Source: Paludibacterium purpuratum (GTDB taxonomy: Bacteria; Pseudomonadota; Gammaproteobacteria; Burkholderiales; Chromobacteriaceae). From it: 64,000 nt of DNA. The translations under genes were made by a program, and so were the position numbers. Numbering within the stretch: position 1 is the first letter of the stretch; the number at the start of each line of letters is the position of its first letter. The DNA lies in NCBI RefSeq assembly GCF_004363805.1, contig NZ_SNZP01000007.1:124001-188000 (forward strand). The letters run 5' to 3'. Below the pieces are notes generated by a model. That model saw only the letters and a list, made by a program, of their open reading frames with translations. It made no database searches and was not told the DNA's origin. Below, in pieces: positions 36,121-45,330 of the stretch.

Positions 36121-36155
36121 GGTGAACGCGCTCCAACGTTCACCTTTTTCTTTTT
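36121..36155 (+). terminator. rho-independent terminator after the tRNA pair
   Basis: GGTGAACG and CGTTCACC form an 8-bp stem with an eight-base loop, followed by TTTTTCTTTTTCT. Confidence 0.85.
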
Positions 36156-36179
36156 CTAACGCTAACTAGTTAGGTCGCC

Positions 36180-38021
36180 ATGTTCAAGTTCGTCGAGAAC
36201 AATAAAGTCGTTATCCAGGTCATTCTCGGCCTGGTCGCCCTGACGTTCGTCGGGTTCGGCGTCAGCAGCTACAGCTCTGTGGCGGAAGATCCTTACCTGG
36301 TCAAGGTCGGCAAAATCAATATTGCCTTGCGCGACATCGATCGCGAACTGGACGGCCAGCCGGTCGACGCCGCCGCCAAGCAGCGCGCCCTCGAAGGGTT
36401 GATTCAGCGAAATTTGATCCTGAACGAAACCGAATCGAATGGCCTGCATGTGGCGCCGATGCAATTGCAGCAGGCAATTGCCTCGATTCCGGCCTTTCAG
36501 GATAACGGACAGTTCAGTCTCGACAAATACAAAGCCTTCCTCGACAAGCGCCAGATGACCGGCCCGCAGTTCGAGGAACGCATCGGTCGCGATCTTCTGG
36601 TGCAAAGCCAGATGGGGCCGTTCGCCGCCGGGCAGATCTCCTCGCGCGCGCTGGTCGATCGGCTTGGCCAGATGCTCGGCGAGAGCCGGGTGGTCAGCGC
36701 GATGGTACTGACGCCGCCGGCTTTTGCTTCGCAAGTGAAACTCGACGATGCCACTATCGCGGCGTATTACAAGGCCAACGCCGACAAGTTCAAGGCGCCG
36801 GAGGCGGTTAAGCTGTCCTACGTCGTGCTGTCGCAAGCGCAATTGGCGCAAAACCTCAGCGTCGGCGACGACGAGCTGCGCAAGTTTTATCAGCAGCATC
36901 TAGCCGATTTCGGTCAAGAGCAGCGCCGTGCGTCGCATATCCTGCTGACCGTGCCGCAAGGTGCCGCGCCGGCGGAGGTTGCGCGCATCAAGACCGAGGC
37001 CGCCGCCATTCTCAAGCAGGTTCGCGCCAATCCGTCGAGCTTCGATCAAGTGGCGCGTACGCGCTCGCAGGATCCGGGCTCCGCGACCAAGGGCGGCGAT
37101 CTGGGCTTCTTTGCTCGCGGCACCATGGTCAAGGCATTCGACGACGTGGTGTTCCAGATGAAGCCGGGCCAGATCAGCGAAGTGGTGCGTAGCGAGTTCG
37201 GTTTCCATATCATCCGGCTCGACGAGGTCAAACAACCCGGCTTCGATGCGGTCAAGGATCAGGTGGCGCAGCAAGTGAGGCTGCAGAAGGCCGGCGCGCT
37301 GTACCGTTCGCAAAGCGATACCTTGACGGAAGTGGCGTATCAGCAGGGCGATTCGCTCAAGGGCGTACAAGATGCGCTCAAGCTGGTGCCGCAACAGTCC
37401 GGCTGGGTGGCACGCACGGCCACGGGCAACGATCCTATCCTGTCGAACCCGAAGGTGCTCGCCGCCGCGTTCAGCAACGATGTGTTGGTCAAGAAGCACA
37501 ATAGCGAGCCGATCGATCTGGGCAACAATGCCACTGCCGTGATCCGCGTGACCGATCATCAGCCGGCGCATCAGTTGAAGCTCGACGAAGTGCGCGATGC
37601 CATCAAGATGCAATTGATCGCCACCGATGGCGCCAAGCTGGCTACGGCCAAGGGCCAGGCGCTGTTGGCCGACCTGAAGGCCGGCAAACCGGCTGCGGGA
37701 CAGTGGACCCAGCCGCGCGAATTGTCGCGTCAGCAGAACCTCGGGCTGCCGCTGGCGGATCTGCAGGCGATCTTCGCCCTGGGCACCGCCAAGCTGCCGA
37801 CCTATGCCGGCCTGAAACGCGCAACCGGCGAATATGTGATCTACCGTGTCGAGTCGATCAAGCCGGCTCCGGCCTTGACGCCCGAACAGCACGCGCAACT
37901 GTCCGGCATTGTCGATAACATGAACGCCAATGCCCAAATCACGGGCTATCTGCAGTGGCTGCGAACCAAGTACCCGGTTCTCGGCGGCAAGCAAAAGCTC
38001 AATCAGACGTCCGACGAGTAA
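36180..38021 (+). CDS. ppiD: periplasmic folding chaperone / peptidyl-prolyl isomerase PpiD
   Basis: A 613-residue membrane-anchored chaperone. One N-terminal helix (about 12-32, VIQVILGLVALTFVGFGVS) holds it in the inner membrane. A SurA-like N-terminal domain (about 35-225) is followed by a parvulin domain (about 240-345, RRASHILLTVPQ...FHIIRLDEV) and a second, degenerate C-terminal half. It assists proteins leaving the Sec channel. Size agrees with E. coli PpiD (623). Confidence 0.93.
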   Translation: MFKFVENNKVVIQVILGLVALTFVGFGVSSYSSVAEDPYLVKVGKINIALRDIDRELDGQPVDAAAKQRALEGLIQRNLILNETESNGLHVAPMQLQQAIASIPAFQDNGQFSLDKYKAFLDKRQMTGPQFEERIGRDLLVQSQMGPFAAGQISSRALVDRLGQMLGESRVVSAMVLTPPAFASQVKLDDATIAAYYKANADKFKAPEAVKLSYVVLSQAQLAQNLSVGDDELRKFYQQHLADFGQEQRRASHILLTVPQGAAPAEVARIKTEAAAILKQVRANPSSFDQVARTRSQDPGSATKGGDLGFFARGTMVKAFDDVVFQMKPGQISEVVRSEFGFHIIRLDEVKQPGFDAVKDQVAQQVRLQKAGALYRSQSDTLTEVAYQQGDSLKGVQDALKLVPQQSGWVARTATGNDPILSNPKVLAAAFSNDVLVKKHNSEPIDLGNNATAVIRVTDHQPAHQLKLDEVRDAIKMQLIATDGAKLATAKGQALLADLKAGKPAAGQWTQPRELSRQQNLGLPLADLQAIFALGTAKLPTYAGLKRATGEYVIYRVESIKPAPALTPEQHAQLSGIVDNMNANAQITGYLQWLRTKYPVLGGKQKLNQTSDE

Positions 38022-38063
38022 ATCGCTTTAGGCAAGGTCTTTAGGCCTTGCTCCTTGCCATTC

Positions 38064-38114
38064 AGCCGCCAGTGTCTCGCCTGACCGAATTGTCAGCGCG
38101 AGGCACTGGCGGCT
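38064..38114. repeat. long inverted repeat (22-bp stem, 6-base loop) between ppiD and chitinase
   Basis: AGCCGCCAGTGTCTCGC pairs with GCGAGGCACTGGCGGCT (one G-U), and the inner CTGAC/GTCAG extends the stem to a CGAATT loop, with one unpaired C on the 3' side. No T-run follows, so it is not a classical terminator. A smaller hairpin GCAAGG...CCTTGC lies at 38032-38051. Confidence 0.75.
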
Positions 38115-38192
38115 TGCATTTCTGCCTGGGTGTTCAATTCTGATACCAATGTAATACCACATGACAAGGTCATTGATGGTGTTGCATCGGCT

Positions 38193-38210
38193 ATCCGGTC
38201 GGTACCGGAT
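38193..38210. promoter_or_regulatory. palindrome ATCCGG-N6-CCGGAT ahead of the chitinase gene
   Basis: A perfect 6-N6-6 inverted repeat ending 26 bp before the chitinase ATG, where the promoter or leader should be. It is a candidate operator for chitin or quorum-sensing control. ATACCA/TGGTAT elements flank it (38143 and 38210 region). Confidence 0.45.
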
Positions 38211-38236
38211 GGTATTCCCGTTCAGGAGAACACAAT

Positions 38237-39811
38237 ATGCGTCTAGCAAAGTATGGTGCCATCGGCGCCATGGTCGGGCTATTTTGGCTCAGTCAGGCTG
38301 CCTGGGCCCTGCCGACTTGCAATCCCTGGCAGAGTGCGCAAGCGTACAACGGCGGCGATTACGCCACTTATGGCGGCAAAGCCTGGCGCGCCGACTGGTG
38401 GACACAGGGCGAAGCGCCCGGAGCCTCGCAATGGGGGCCGTGGAAAGTGCAGCCGGCATCGTCGTGTCAGCCGGACGACCCCGATCACCACGGCGGCGTG
38501 CCGCCCGAGCCAACGCCCACGGTCGGCCGCCATGTCGGCAGCTATTTCGCGCAATGGGGCATCTACCAGCGCAATTACAAGGTTTCGGACCTGGTCCACG
38601 CCGGCGGCGATAAGGCGCTGACTTTTCTGAATTACGCATTTGGCAATGTATACGCCGACGGCAAATGCGGTATGGTGACGCGAGCCGAAAACGGCAATGG
38701 CGATGGCGGCGATGCCTGGGCGGACTACCAGCGCCCCTTTGCGGCCTCCGAGTCGGTCGACGGCCAGGGCGATGCCTGGAACGACCCGCTGCGCGGCAAC
38801 TTCAACCAACTGCGTAAGCTCAAGTTGGCCAACTCCGGGCTGAAAGTGCTGATCTCGCTCGGCGGCTGGACCTGGTCGAAGAATTTCGGCAAATTTGCCG
38901 CCACCGATGCCGGCCGGCAGGCGCTGGTGAGCTCGTGTATCGATCTCTATCTGCGCGGCAATCTGCCGAAGGGTGAAGATGCGGGCGGTTCGGGGGTGGC
39001 GCTTGGCGTCTTCGACGGGATCGATATCGACTGGGAATATCCTGGCGGCGGTGGCTTGCCGACGAATACCGTCGACCCGAACGACCGGCAAAACTTCACC
39101 TTGTTGCTGGCAGAGTTCCGCCGGCAGTTGGATGGGCTCAGCAGCCAGAACAAGCGCCGCTACTATCTGACGGCCGCCATCGGATCGGGAGTCGATAAAA
39201 TTCGCAATACCGAGCCGGGCGCCTATAGCCGCTATCTCGATTGGGTCAATGTCATGACGTATGATTTCCATGGCGGCTGGGAAAGTAGCGGCCCGACCAA
39301 TTGGCATAGCAACCTCTATCGCGACCCTGCCGCACCGGTCACCGGCGATGCGCAGTACTACAACGTGGCGGATGCGGTGCAAACACTGGTGAATGCCGGC
39401 ATGCCGCGCGCCAAGATCAACGTCGGTCTGCCGTTCTATGGCCGAGGCTGGACTGGCGTGGCGGCCGGTGCGCGCGGCGATGGCCTGTTCCAAGTGGCCA
39501 CCGGCCCGGCAAAGGGTACCTACGAGGACGGCGTGGAGGATTACCGGGTGCTCAGCACACGTGCCGCCAAGCACTACTTCAGTACGGTGGCCAAGCAGAT
39601 GTGGACCTACGACGGTAGCGAGTTTTGGAGCTACGACGATCAGGCGACGATGCGCGGCAAATTGGACTTCGTGCGCCAGCAGCAGCTGGGCGGCGTGTTC
39701 AGCTGGTCGCTCGATGGCGACGACGCGCAGGCCACGTTGTTGAAGACCAGTGCAGAGGTGCGTGCCGATTCGACGCGCAAGTTGAAACACAAGCCGGTGT
39801 CTCGGCCCTGA
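38237..39811 (+). CDS. secreted GH18 chitinase with N-terminal chitin-binding module
   Basis: A 524-residue extracellular enzyme. A signal peptide (cleavage after Ala24) is followed by a CBM5/12 module (about 28-78, CNPWQSAQAYNGGDYATYGGKAW), a Pro-rich linker and a GH18 catalytic barrel (about 98-500). The catalytic DxxDxDxE is Asp260, Asp263, Asp265, Glu267 (FDGIDIDWEYP), with SLGGWTWS and MTYDFHG also conserved. It hydrolyses chitin, probably with GlcNAc2 as main product. AGGAG is nine bases before the start. Unlike many multi-domain chitinases it has only one binding module. Confidence 0.95.
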   Translation: MRLAKYGAIGAMVGLFWLSQAAWALPTCNPWQSAQAYNGGDYATYGGKAWRADWWTQGEAPGASQWGPWKVQPASSCQPDDPDHHGGVPPEPTPTVGRHVGSYFAQWGIYQRNYKVSDLVHAGGDKALTFLNYAFGNVYADGKCGMVTRAENGNGDGGDAWADYQRPFAASESVDGQGDAWNDPLRGNFNQLRKLKLANSGLKVLISLGGWTWSKNFGKFAATDAGRQALVSSCIDLYLRGNLPKGEDAGGSGVALGVFDGIDIDWEYPGGGGLPTNTVDPNDRQNFTLLLAEFRRQLDGLSSQNKRRYYLTAAIGSGVDKIRNTEPGAYSRYLDWVNVMTYDFHGGWESSGPTNWHSNLYRDPAAPVTGDAQYYNVADAVQTLVNAGMPRAKINVGLPFYGRGWTGVAAGARGDGLFQVATGPAKGTYEDGVEDYRVLSTRAAKHYFSTVAKQMWTYDGSEFWSYDDQATMRGKLDFVRQQQLGGVFSWSLDGDDAQATLLKTSAEVRADSTRKLKHKPVSRP

Positions 39812-39826
39812 GCGAGGCCAGCAAGC

Positions 39827-39855
39827 AAAAAACGCCACGAGTCGTGGCGTTTTTT
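39827..39855. terminator. bidirectional terminator between chitinase and sodB
   Basis: CGCCACG and CGTGGCG with a three-base loop, flanked by AAAAAA on the left and TTTTTT on the right, serving both convergent genes. Confidence 0.88.
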
Positions 39856-39872
39856 GTGGGGCGGAGCCGGGA

Positions 39873-40454
39873 TCAGGCGCCGAAATTCTTGGCGGCGAAG
39901 TCCCAGTTCACCAACTTCCAGAACGCGTCCAGGTAGTTCGGGCGGCTGTTGCGGTAGTCGATGTAGTAAGCATGCTCCCAGACGTCACAGGTCAGCACCG
40001 GCTTCTTGTCGGTGGTCAGCGGCGTGGCGGCGTTGCTGGTGGAAACCAGATCGAGCGAACCGTCCGGATTCTTGACGAGCCAGGCCCAGCCGGAACCGAA
40101 GGTGCCGATGGCGGTTTGGGTGAAAGCCTTCTTGAACTCTTCGAACGAGCCCCACTTGGCCTTGATGGCATCGGCCAGTGCGCCGCTCGGCTCGCCGCCG
40201 CCATTGGGCGACAGGCCGAACCAGTAGAAGGTGTGGTTCCAAACTTGGGCCGCGTTGTTGAAGATGCCGCCGGACGACTTCTTGACGATTTCTTCCAGCG
40301 AGGCCTGCTCGAATTCGGTGCCCTTGACGAGATTGTTCAAATTGGTGATGTAGGTCTGATGATGCTTGCCATAATGAAACTCGAGGGTTTCTTTGGAAAT
40401 GGCGGGAGCCAGGGCGTCCAGTGCATACGGCAGATCCGGCAATTTGTGTTCCAT
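39873..40454 (-). CDS. sodB: iron superoxide dismutase
   Basis: A 193-residue cytoplasmic SOD, the usual length of SodB. Metal ligands are His27, His74 (WNHTFYW), Asp157 and His161 (DVWEHAYY); Gln70 next to the site is typical of the iron form. It converts superoxide to peroxide and oxygen. It is divergent from dnaB with a 15-bp palindrome in the intergenic region, and AGGAG precedes the ATG. Confidence 0.96.
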   Translation of the reverse strand: MEHKLPDLPYALDALAPAISKETLEFHYGKHHQTYITNLNNLVKGTEFEQASLEEIVKKSSGGIFNNAAQVWNHTFYWFGLSPNGGGEPSGALADAIKAKWGSFEEFKKAFTQTAIGTFGSGWAWLVKNPDGSLDLVSTSNAATPLTTDKKPVLTCDVWEHAYYIDYRNSRPNYLDAFWKLVNWDFAAKNFGA

Positions 40455-40490
40455 CGTGTTCTCCTATTTGTTGCAATTAGCCAACCTTTT

Positions 40491-40505
40491 ACTTGTGCCA
40501 CAAGT
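40491..40505. promoter_or_regulatory. 15-bp perfect palindrome in the sodB/dnaB intergenic region
   Basis: ACTTGTGCCACAAGT (7-1-7), about 37 bp upstream of sodB. It lies in the probable sodB promoter and may be an operator; it does not look like a Fur box. Confidence 0.45.
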
Positions 40506-40659
40506 TTACTGTAAGCGGCGATGACATGCCAATAGTTGACTAATATCGTTGGGATTTGTTTCTGCTATCGAAAGATCTGTCGATCATGAGCGGCATCTGC
40601 GGTGGCAGGTCATAAAGCTGATAGAATTGGCGTTTAGTCCGAAAATGCATCAAGCACAG

Positions 40660-42069
40660 ATGAGCGAGCAGAACGAATCGTATGAAGAGGCGGCGCTAAG
40701 CATTCGCACGCCGCCGCATTCCATGGAAGCCGAGCAGTCGGTGCTGGGCGGCCTGTTGTTGGACAATTCGGCCTGGGACAAGATCGCCGACATTGTCTCG
40801 GATGCCGACTTCTACCGACACAATCATCGCCTGATCTACCAGCACGTCGCGCGGCTGGTCGAACAGTCGCGCCCGGCCGACGTGGTGACCGTGGCCGAGA
40901 GCTTGGACAAGAGTGCCGAGCTGGGCGACGTGGGCGGACTGGCCTATATCGCCTCGCTGGCACAGAACACGCCGTCGGCCGCCAACATTCGTCGCTATGC
41001 CGAGATCGTGCGCGAACGCTCGGTCATGCGCCAACTGGCGGCTGTCGGCGCCGAGATCGCCGAGTCGGCCTATAACCCGCAGGGCCGCGACGTGGCGCAG
41101 CTGCTCGACGAGGCCGAGGGCAAGGTATTCAAAATCGCCGAGAGTACGGCCAAGTCCAAGCAGGGCTTCCTGGAGATGCCGGGGCTTCTGAAGGAAGTGG
41201 TCGAACGCATCGATATGCTCTATAGCCGGGATAACCCGGATGAAGTCACGGGCGTGCCGACCGGCTTCGTCGACCTGGATGCCCGCACCTCCGGCTTGCA
41301 GCCCGGCGACTTGGTGATCGTCGCCGGCCGTCCGTCGATGGGGAAGACCGCGTTCTCGATGAACATCGCCGAGCATGTGGCCGTGGAAGTGCGTAAACCC
41401 GTGGCGGTGTTCTCCATGGAAATGGGCGGCACCCAACTGGTGATGCGTATGTTGGGGTCGGTCGGTCGATTGGATCAGCATATCCTGCGAACCGGCCGCC
41501 TGGGCGACGAAGACTGGCAGAAACTGACCTTCGCCATCGGCAAGTTGTCCGAGGCGCCGATGTATATCGACGAAACACCGGCGTTGACCGCGCTGGAGGT
41601 GCGTGCGCGTGCGCGGCGCCTGGCGCGGCAACATGGCGGCGAGTTGGGCTTGATCGTTATCGACTACCTGCAGTTGATGAGCGGCTCGGGTCGTAACGGC
41701 GAAAACCGCGCATCGGAGTTGGGGGAAATCTCGCGCAGCATGAAGGGCCTGGCCAAGGAGCTCAAAGTGCCGCTGATTGCCCTGTCGCAGTTGTCGCGTA
41801 GCGTCGAGCAGCGGCCGAACAAGCGGCCAATGATGTCCGACTTGCGCGAATCCGGCGCCATCGAGCAGGATGCCGACATCATTCTCTTTATGTACCGAGA
41901 CGAGTACTACAATCCGGATTCGCCGGACAAGGGGCTGGCCGAAGCTATCATCGGCAAGCACCGTAACGGCCCGACCGGCACGGTGCGGCTGGCCTTTGTC
42001 GGCCAGTACGCGAAATTCGAGAACGCCGCCCTGCATGGCGCTTCCGGCTGGGCGGATAGCGACGGGTAA
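40660..42069 (+). CDS. dnaB: replicative DNA helicase DnaB
   Basis: A 469-residue hexameric helicase that unwinds DNA at the fork. The N-terminal primase-interaction domain begins PPHSMEAEQSVLGGLLLDN; the RecA-like C-terminal domain has Walker A GRPSMGKTAF and Walker B LIVIDYLQLM with the closing SQLSRSVEQRP. Starts at 40645 or 40660 are both possible; the further upstream frame is not expected in DnaB. Confidence 0.95.
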   Translation: MSEQNESYEEAALSIRTPPHSMEAEQSVLGGLLLDNSAWDKIADIVSDADFYRHNHRLIYQHVARLVEQSRPADVVTVAESLDKSAELGDVGGLAYIASLAQNTPSAANIRRYAEIVRERSVMRQLAAVGAEIAESAYNPQGRDVAQLLDEAEGKVFKIAESTAKSKQGFLEMPGLLKEVVERIDMLYSRDNPDEVTGVPTGFVDLDARTSGLQPGDLVIVAGRPSMGKTAFSMNIAEHVAVEVRKPVAVFSMEMGGTQLVMRMLGSVGRLDQHILRTGRLGDEDWQKLTFAIGKLSEAPMYIDETPALTALEVRARARRLARQHGGELGLIVIDYLQLMSGSGRNGENRASELGEISRSMKGLAKELKVPLIALSQLSRSVEQRPNKRPMMSDLRESGAIEQDADIILFMYRDEYYNPDSPDKGLAEAIIGKHRNGPTGTVRLAFVGQYAKFENAALHGASGWADSDG

Positions 42070-42078
42070 GCAATCGAC

Positions 42079-42387
42079 ATGAGTTACTATCAACAGCACG
42101 TATTCATCTGCTGCAACCAGCGCGAAGGCGGCGAGATCTGCTGCAACAGCCATGGCGCAAGCCGGTTGCTCGGCTATATGAAAGACCAAGTGAAGGCGCT
42201 CGGTTTATCCGGCGAGGGGCAGGTGCGGGTTAATAAGGCCGGTTGCCTGGGACGCTGCGCTCATGGCCCGGTGATGGTGGTCTACCCGCAAGAAACTTGG
42301 TACACCTTTGTTGACGAGCAGGATATCGATGAGATCGTCGAGTCCCACTTGGTGGCCGGAAAGCCGGTGGAAAGGCTGAAAATCTAA
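42079..42387 (+). CDS. thioredoxin-fold [2Fe-2S] ferredoxin
   Basis: A 102-residue ferredoxin of the thioredoxin-like family. Cluster-binding cysteines are in FICCNQREGGEICC and CLGRCAHGPVMVVYP. It is a small electron carrier of unknown partner. The stop overlaps the next gene's ATG by one base, so the two are coupled. Confidence 0.92.
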   Translation: MSYYQQHVFICCNQREGGEICCNSHGASRLLGYMKDQVKALGLSGEGQVRVNKAGCLGRCAHGPVMVVYPQETWYTFVDEQDIDEIVESHLVAGKPVERLKI

Positions 42388-42995
42388 TGGCTAAGGCGAC
42401 GCAACCCCTCACGGTGGACGGCCCGGTCGGCGAGCTCGACACTTTGTTTCTTCAGGCCGAGGGCGAATGCCGCGGCGTCGCGGTGATCTGCCACCCCAAT
42501 CCGTTACAGGGCGGCACGAACACCAATAAAGTGGTACAGACCGCCGCCAAGGCGCTGTCGCAACTGGGCTATGCCTGCTATTGCCCGAATTTGCGCGGCG
42601 TGGGTGCCAGCCAAGGCACGCACGATCATGGCGCGGGCGAAGTCGACGATGTTTTGGCGGTGGTGGAGCGGGCGCGTGCCGACCATGGCGACTTGCCGCT
42701 GGTGCTGGCGGGTTTCTCGTTCGGCGGCTTCGTCGCCGCCCGGACGCGCCAACGCATCGATGCCGAGAAGCTGCTGCTCATCGGCGTTGCCGTCGGCAAG
42801 TACCGGGAGCCGACGCCAGAGGTGCCGGCCGGCACGCTGGTGATCCATGGCGAGCAGGATGAAGTGGTGCCGCTCGCCGATGTACTGGAGTGGGCGCGAC
42901 CGCAGAATCTGCCGGTGACGGTGTTCCCCGGCGTGGGGCATTTCTTCCACGGGCGGCTGGTCGAATTGGCCAATTTCATCCGGCAGCGGTTCTAA
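42387..42995 (+). CDS. small alpha/beta hydrolase (COG2945-like)
   Basis: A 202-residue hydrolase with nucleophile elbow GFSFGG, an early His (VICHPNPLQGG) and catalytic His near the end (GVGHFFHGRL). It lacks a lid domain. The family is usually near ferredoxin or housekeeping genes in betaproteobacteria; the substrate is unknown. Confidence 0.88.
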   Translation: MAKATQPLTVDGPVGELDTLFLQAEGECRGVAVICHPNPLQGGTNTNKVVQTAAKALSQLGYACYCPNLRGVGASQGTHDHGAGEVDDVLAVVERARADHGDLPLVLAGFSFGGFVAARTRQRIDAEKLLLIGVAVGKYREPTPEVPAGTLVIHGEQDEVVPLADVLEWARPQNLPVTVFPGVGHFFHGRLVELANFIRQRF

Positions 42996-43040
42996 GTACA
43001 TCGCGGCTTCAGCCGAGAATCCCCGCCATTCCCACAAAAA

Positions 43041-43068
43041 AACGCCCGGTCGACGCCCGGGCGTTTTT
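43041..43068. terminator. bidirectional terminator between hydrolase and flagellin
   Basis: AACGCCCGG pairs with CCGGGCGTT (seven-base loop), flanked by an A-run and TTTTTG. Confidence 0.85.
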
Positions 43069-43084
43069 GTTTATCGATAGCGCA

Positions 43085-43942
43085 TCAGCGTAGCAAGGTG
43101 AGCGCCGCGCTTTGCGAGACATTGGCTTGCGACAGCGTGGCGATATTGGCGCCGGCCAGAATCTGATTCTGTGCCAGCGCAGCCGTGGCGGCGGCGAAAT
43201 CGGTGTCGCTGATGCGGCTCCTGGCTTCCTGGGTGTTGAGCGAGGTATTGGCCAGGTTGTTGATCGTGGCGGAAAAACTGTTCTGCGTCGCGCCGACCGT
43301 CGCCTGGGTGTTGCTGAGCGTGTTCAGATCCTGCGTCAACTGACTGGTGGCATTGAGGGCGTTGGCCTGAGTGCTGATGTCGATGGTGTGCGTTGCGGCC
43401 AGATTGGCGTTATAGCCGTTGAGTCCGCCACTGGCCGGCGCATTGTCCAGTCCGGAGGCGTTGAGGCTGATCTGATTGTTGGCGGTGCCGTTCGGGCCGA
43501 CCTGGAAGGTCGTGGCATTGTTGCCGGACAGCAACGCGGTACCGTTGAATTGCGTGGTCTGGACGATCTGCGAATTCGCCTGGGTCAACTGATCCACTTG
43601 CTGCTGCAGCGCCTGGCGATCCGAATTCGACAGGATGCCGTTGCTGGCCTGGAGGGCCAATTGCTGGATTTGTTGGGTGTTCTGTTGAATTTGGCCCAAG
43701 GCGGCGCTGGCGGTTTGTGTCAACGAAATACCGTCGTTGGCATTGGTCAAGGCTTGTTGGTCGCCATTGACTTGCGTGGTGAGCCCCTGGGTAATCGCAA
43801 GCCCGGCCGGGTCGTCGGCGGCGCTATTGATGCGGGATCCCGAAGCGAGCTGCGCCAGCACTTGGTTGACCGCTTGCTGGTTGCGGGAATGGGCGCGCTG
43901 CGCATCGAGCGAAGCGGTATTGGTGTTGACGGTCAAGGCCAT
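43085..43942 (-). CDS. flagellin
   Basis: A 285-residue flagellin. The conserved N-terminal helix (INSAADDPAGLAI after QLASGSRI) and C-terminal helix (ARSRISDTDFAAATAALAQNQIL) that form the filament core are intact; the central variable domain is short. AGGAG precedes the ATG. No other flagellar gene is in the window, so it is a stand-alone filament gene; I see no clear sigma-28 promoter. Confidence 0.93.
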   Translation of the reverse strand: MALTVNTNTASLDAQRAHSRNQQAVNQVLAQLASGSRINSAADDPAGLAITQGLTTQVNGDQQALTNANDGISLTQTASAALGQIQQNTQQIQQLALQASNGILSNSDRQALQQQVDQLTQANSQIVQTTQFNGTALLSGNNATTFQVGPNGTANNQISLNASGLDNAPASGGLNGYNANLAATHTIDISTQANALNATSQLTQDLNTLSNTQATVGATQNSFSATINNLANTSLNTQEARSRISDTDFAAATAALAQNQILAGANIATLSQANVSQSAALTLLR

Positions 43943-44051
43943 GTTCCAACTCCTGGGCGGTGTAACGGGTGCTGCGGGCTTTAAGTCTAGGGGCCGAGTA
44001 GGGTGAAATCAAGCCGGCCTTTTGTTTAAACTCATGAATAAATAGAAAAAT

Positions 44052-45329
44052 TCAGGCGCCGCCCGGGAGGGATAGCTCGATGAGCAAACCGCCGTCGTCG
44101 GGTAGTCGCGCAGCGATTTGGCCGCCATGCGATTCGATGGCGCGACGCGCGATCGCCAGTCCGAGCCCGTAACCATCCTCGGTGCGCGCGCTGGTGCGGT
44201 AAAACGGTTCGAAAATGGCGGCCAGATCGTCGCGGGTGACGCCTGGGCCGTGGTCGCGTACGCTGACGTGCAATCCGCCATCCGCCCGCCATGCCGAGAC
44301 CTCGATGGTGGCGCCCGCGGGCGAGAACTTCACTGCGTTGCGAATGACATTCTCGAAACAGCGATACAGCAAGGTCGCTTGGCAGGTCAGCACAAATTCT
44401 CCGGGCGCGTCGAGCCGGATGGTGCAGCCGGTTGCCTGTGCTTCGAACTCGGCGTCGTCGACGATCTGCGTCAGTAGTTCGATCAAGTCGACGGTGGTGG
44501 CGGGCTGCCGGACTCGTCCCTCCAGGCGCGCCAGCGTCAACACCTCGTCGACCAGCACGTCCAGCCGTTGCGTTTCGCGCTCGATCCGCGCCAGCGTGTC
44601 TGTCAGCCGCGCCGGGTTCTGGCGGATCAGACCAATGGCGGCTTGCAGCCTGGCCAGCGGCGAGCGCAGCTCGTGCGATACGTCGTGCAATAGACGTTGC
44701 TGTGCCGACATCTGTCTTTCCAATTGCGTGGCCATCGCGTCGAAATCGGCGGCCAAATCGGCCAACTCGTCGCGCCGTCGTCCCATGCGGTCGCCGATGC
44801 GCGTATCGAGCTGGCCGCTCGATACCGCGCGCAACGCCTGGCGCAGTACGCGTACCGGGCCGACCATGTACCAAGCCAGGCCCGCGCTAAAGCTCAGGCT
44901 GGCGAGCAGTGCGATCACGATCATCAGCCAGGGGGCGGGCGGCGGGCCGGGCGGATGGGGCTCGCCGTTGTCGACGGGGGCGAGCCATTGCAGCCGGTAG
45001 CGATGGCCCTGCCGGTCGGTCACGCTTTGCTCGCGTCTCACCGTCCGCTCGCCGCTTGGGCCGGCCAGTAACATGCCGCGTTGGTCGAGCACGCGCCAGT
45101 GCGGGCCTCGGTGCGACGACTGCGCGCTCAGCAGAATGCGCACACTGTCTAATTGGCCGGCTTCGATCAATGCGGCGATCGGTTCTCCGATTGGCGGCGG
45201 TGGCCGAGAGGCCTCCAACCATTGAGCATGTTCGTGGCGGATGAGCCAGGCGGTGCCGGCCACGGTCAGTGAAATGGCGGCGAAGGCCAGCCAGAAGGCG
45301 AGGATGAATTTGCCGAACAGCCGTCGCAT
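44052..45329 (-). CDS. cpxA: CpxA-like sensor histidine kinase
   Basis: A 425-residue membrane kinase. Helices at about 8-30 and 134-156 enclose a short periplasmic domain (about 105 residues), followed by HAMP, a dimerisation domain with the phospho-accepting His219 (HDVSHELRSPL) and an ATPase domain with NVIRNAVKFSP and GYGLGLAIARR. It lies 1 bp after the response regulator gene. CpxA assignment rests on the partner's similarity to CpxR and the nearby CpxR box. Confidence 0.85.
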   Translation of the reverse strand: MRRLFGKFILAFWLAFAAISLTVAGTAWLIRHEHAQWLEASRPPPPIGEPIAALIEAGQLDSVRILLSAQSSHRGPHWRVLDQRGMLLAGPSGERTVRREQSVTDRQGHRYRLQWLAPVDNGEPHPPGPPPAPWLMIVIALLASLSFSAGLAWYMVGPVRVLRQALRAVSSGQLDTRIGDRMGRRRDELADLAADFDAMATQLERQMSAQQRLLHDVSHELRSPLARLQAAIGLIRQNPARLTDTLARIERETQRLDVLVDEVLTLARLEGRVRQPATTVDLIELLTQIVDDAEFEAQATGCTIRLDAPGEFVLTCQATLLYRCFENVIRNAVKFSPAGATIEVSAWRADGGLHVSVRDHGPGVTRDDLAAIFEPFYRTSARTEDGYGLGLAIARRAIESHGGQIAARLPDDGGLLIELSLPGGA

Positions 45330-45330
45330 C

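Noticed and set aside
38279-39838. 519-codon minus-strand open frame opposite the chitinase
   Set aside because: The chitinase has signal peptide, binding module and catalytic motif; the antisense frame has none of its own.
40696-42189. 497-codon minus-strand open frame opposite dnaB
   Set aside because: DnaB is unambiguous on the plus strand; the opposite frame is a high-GC shadow.
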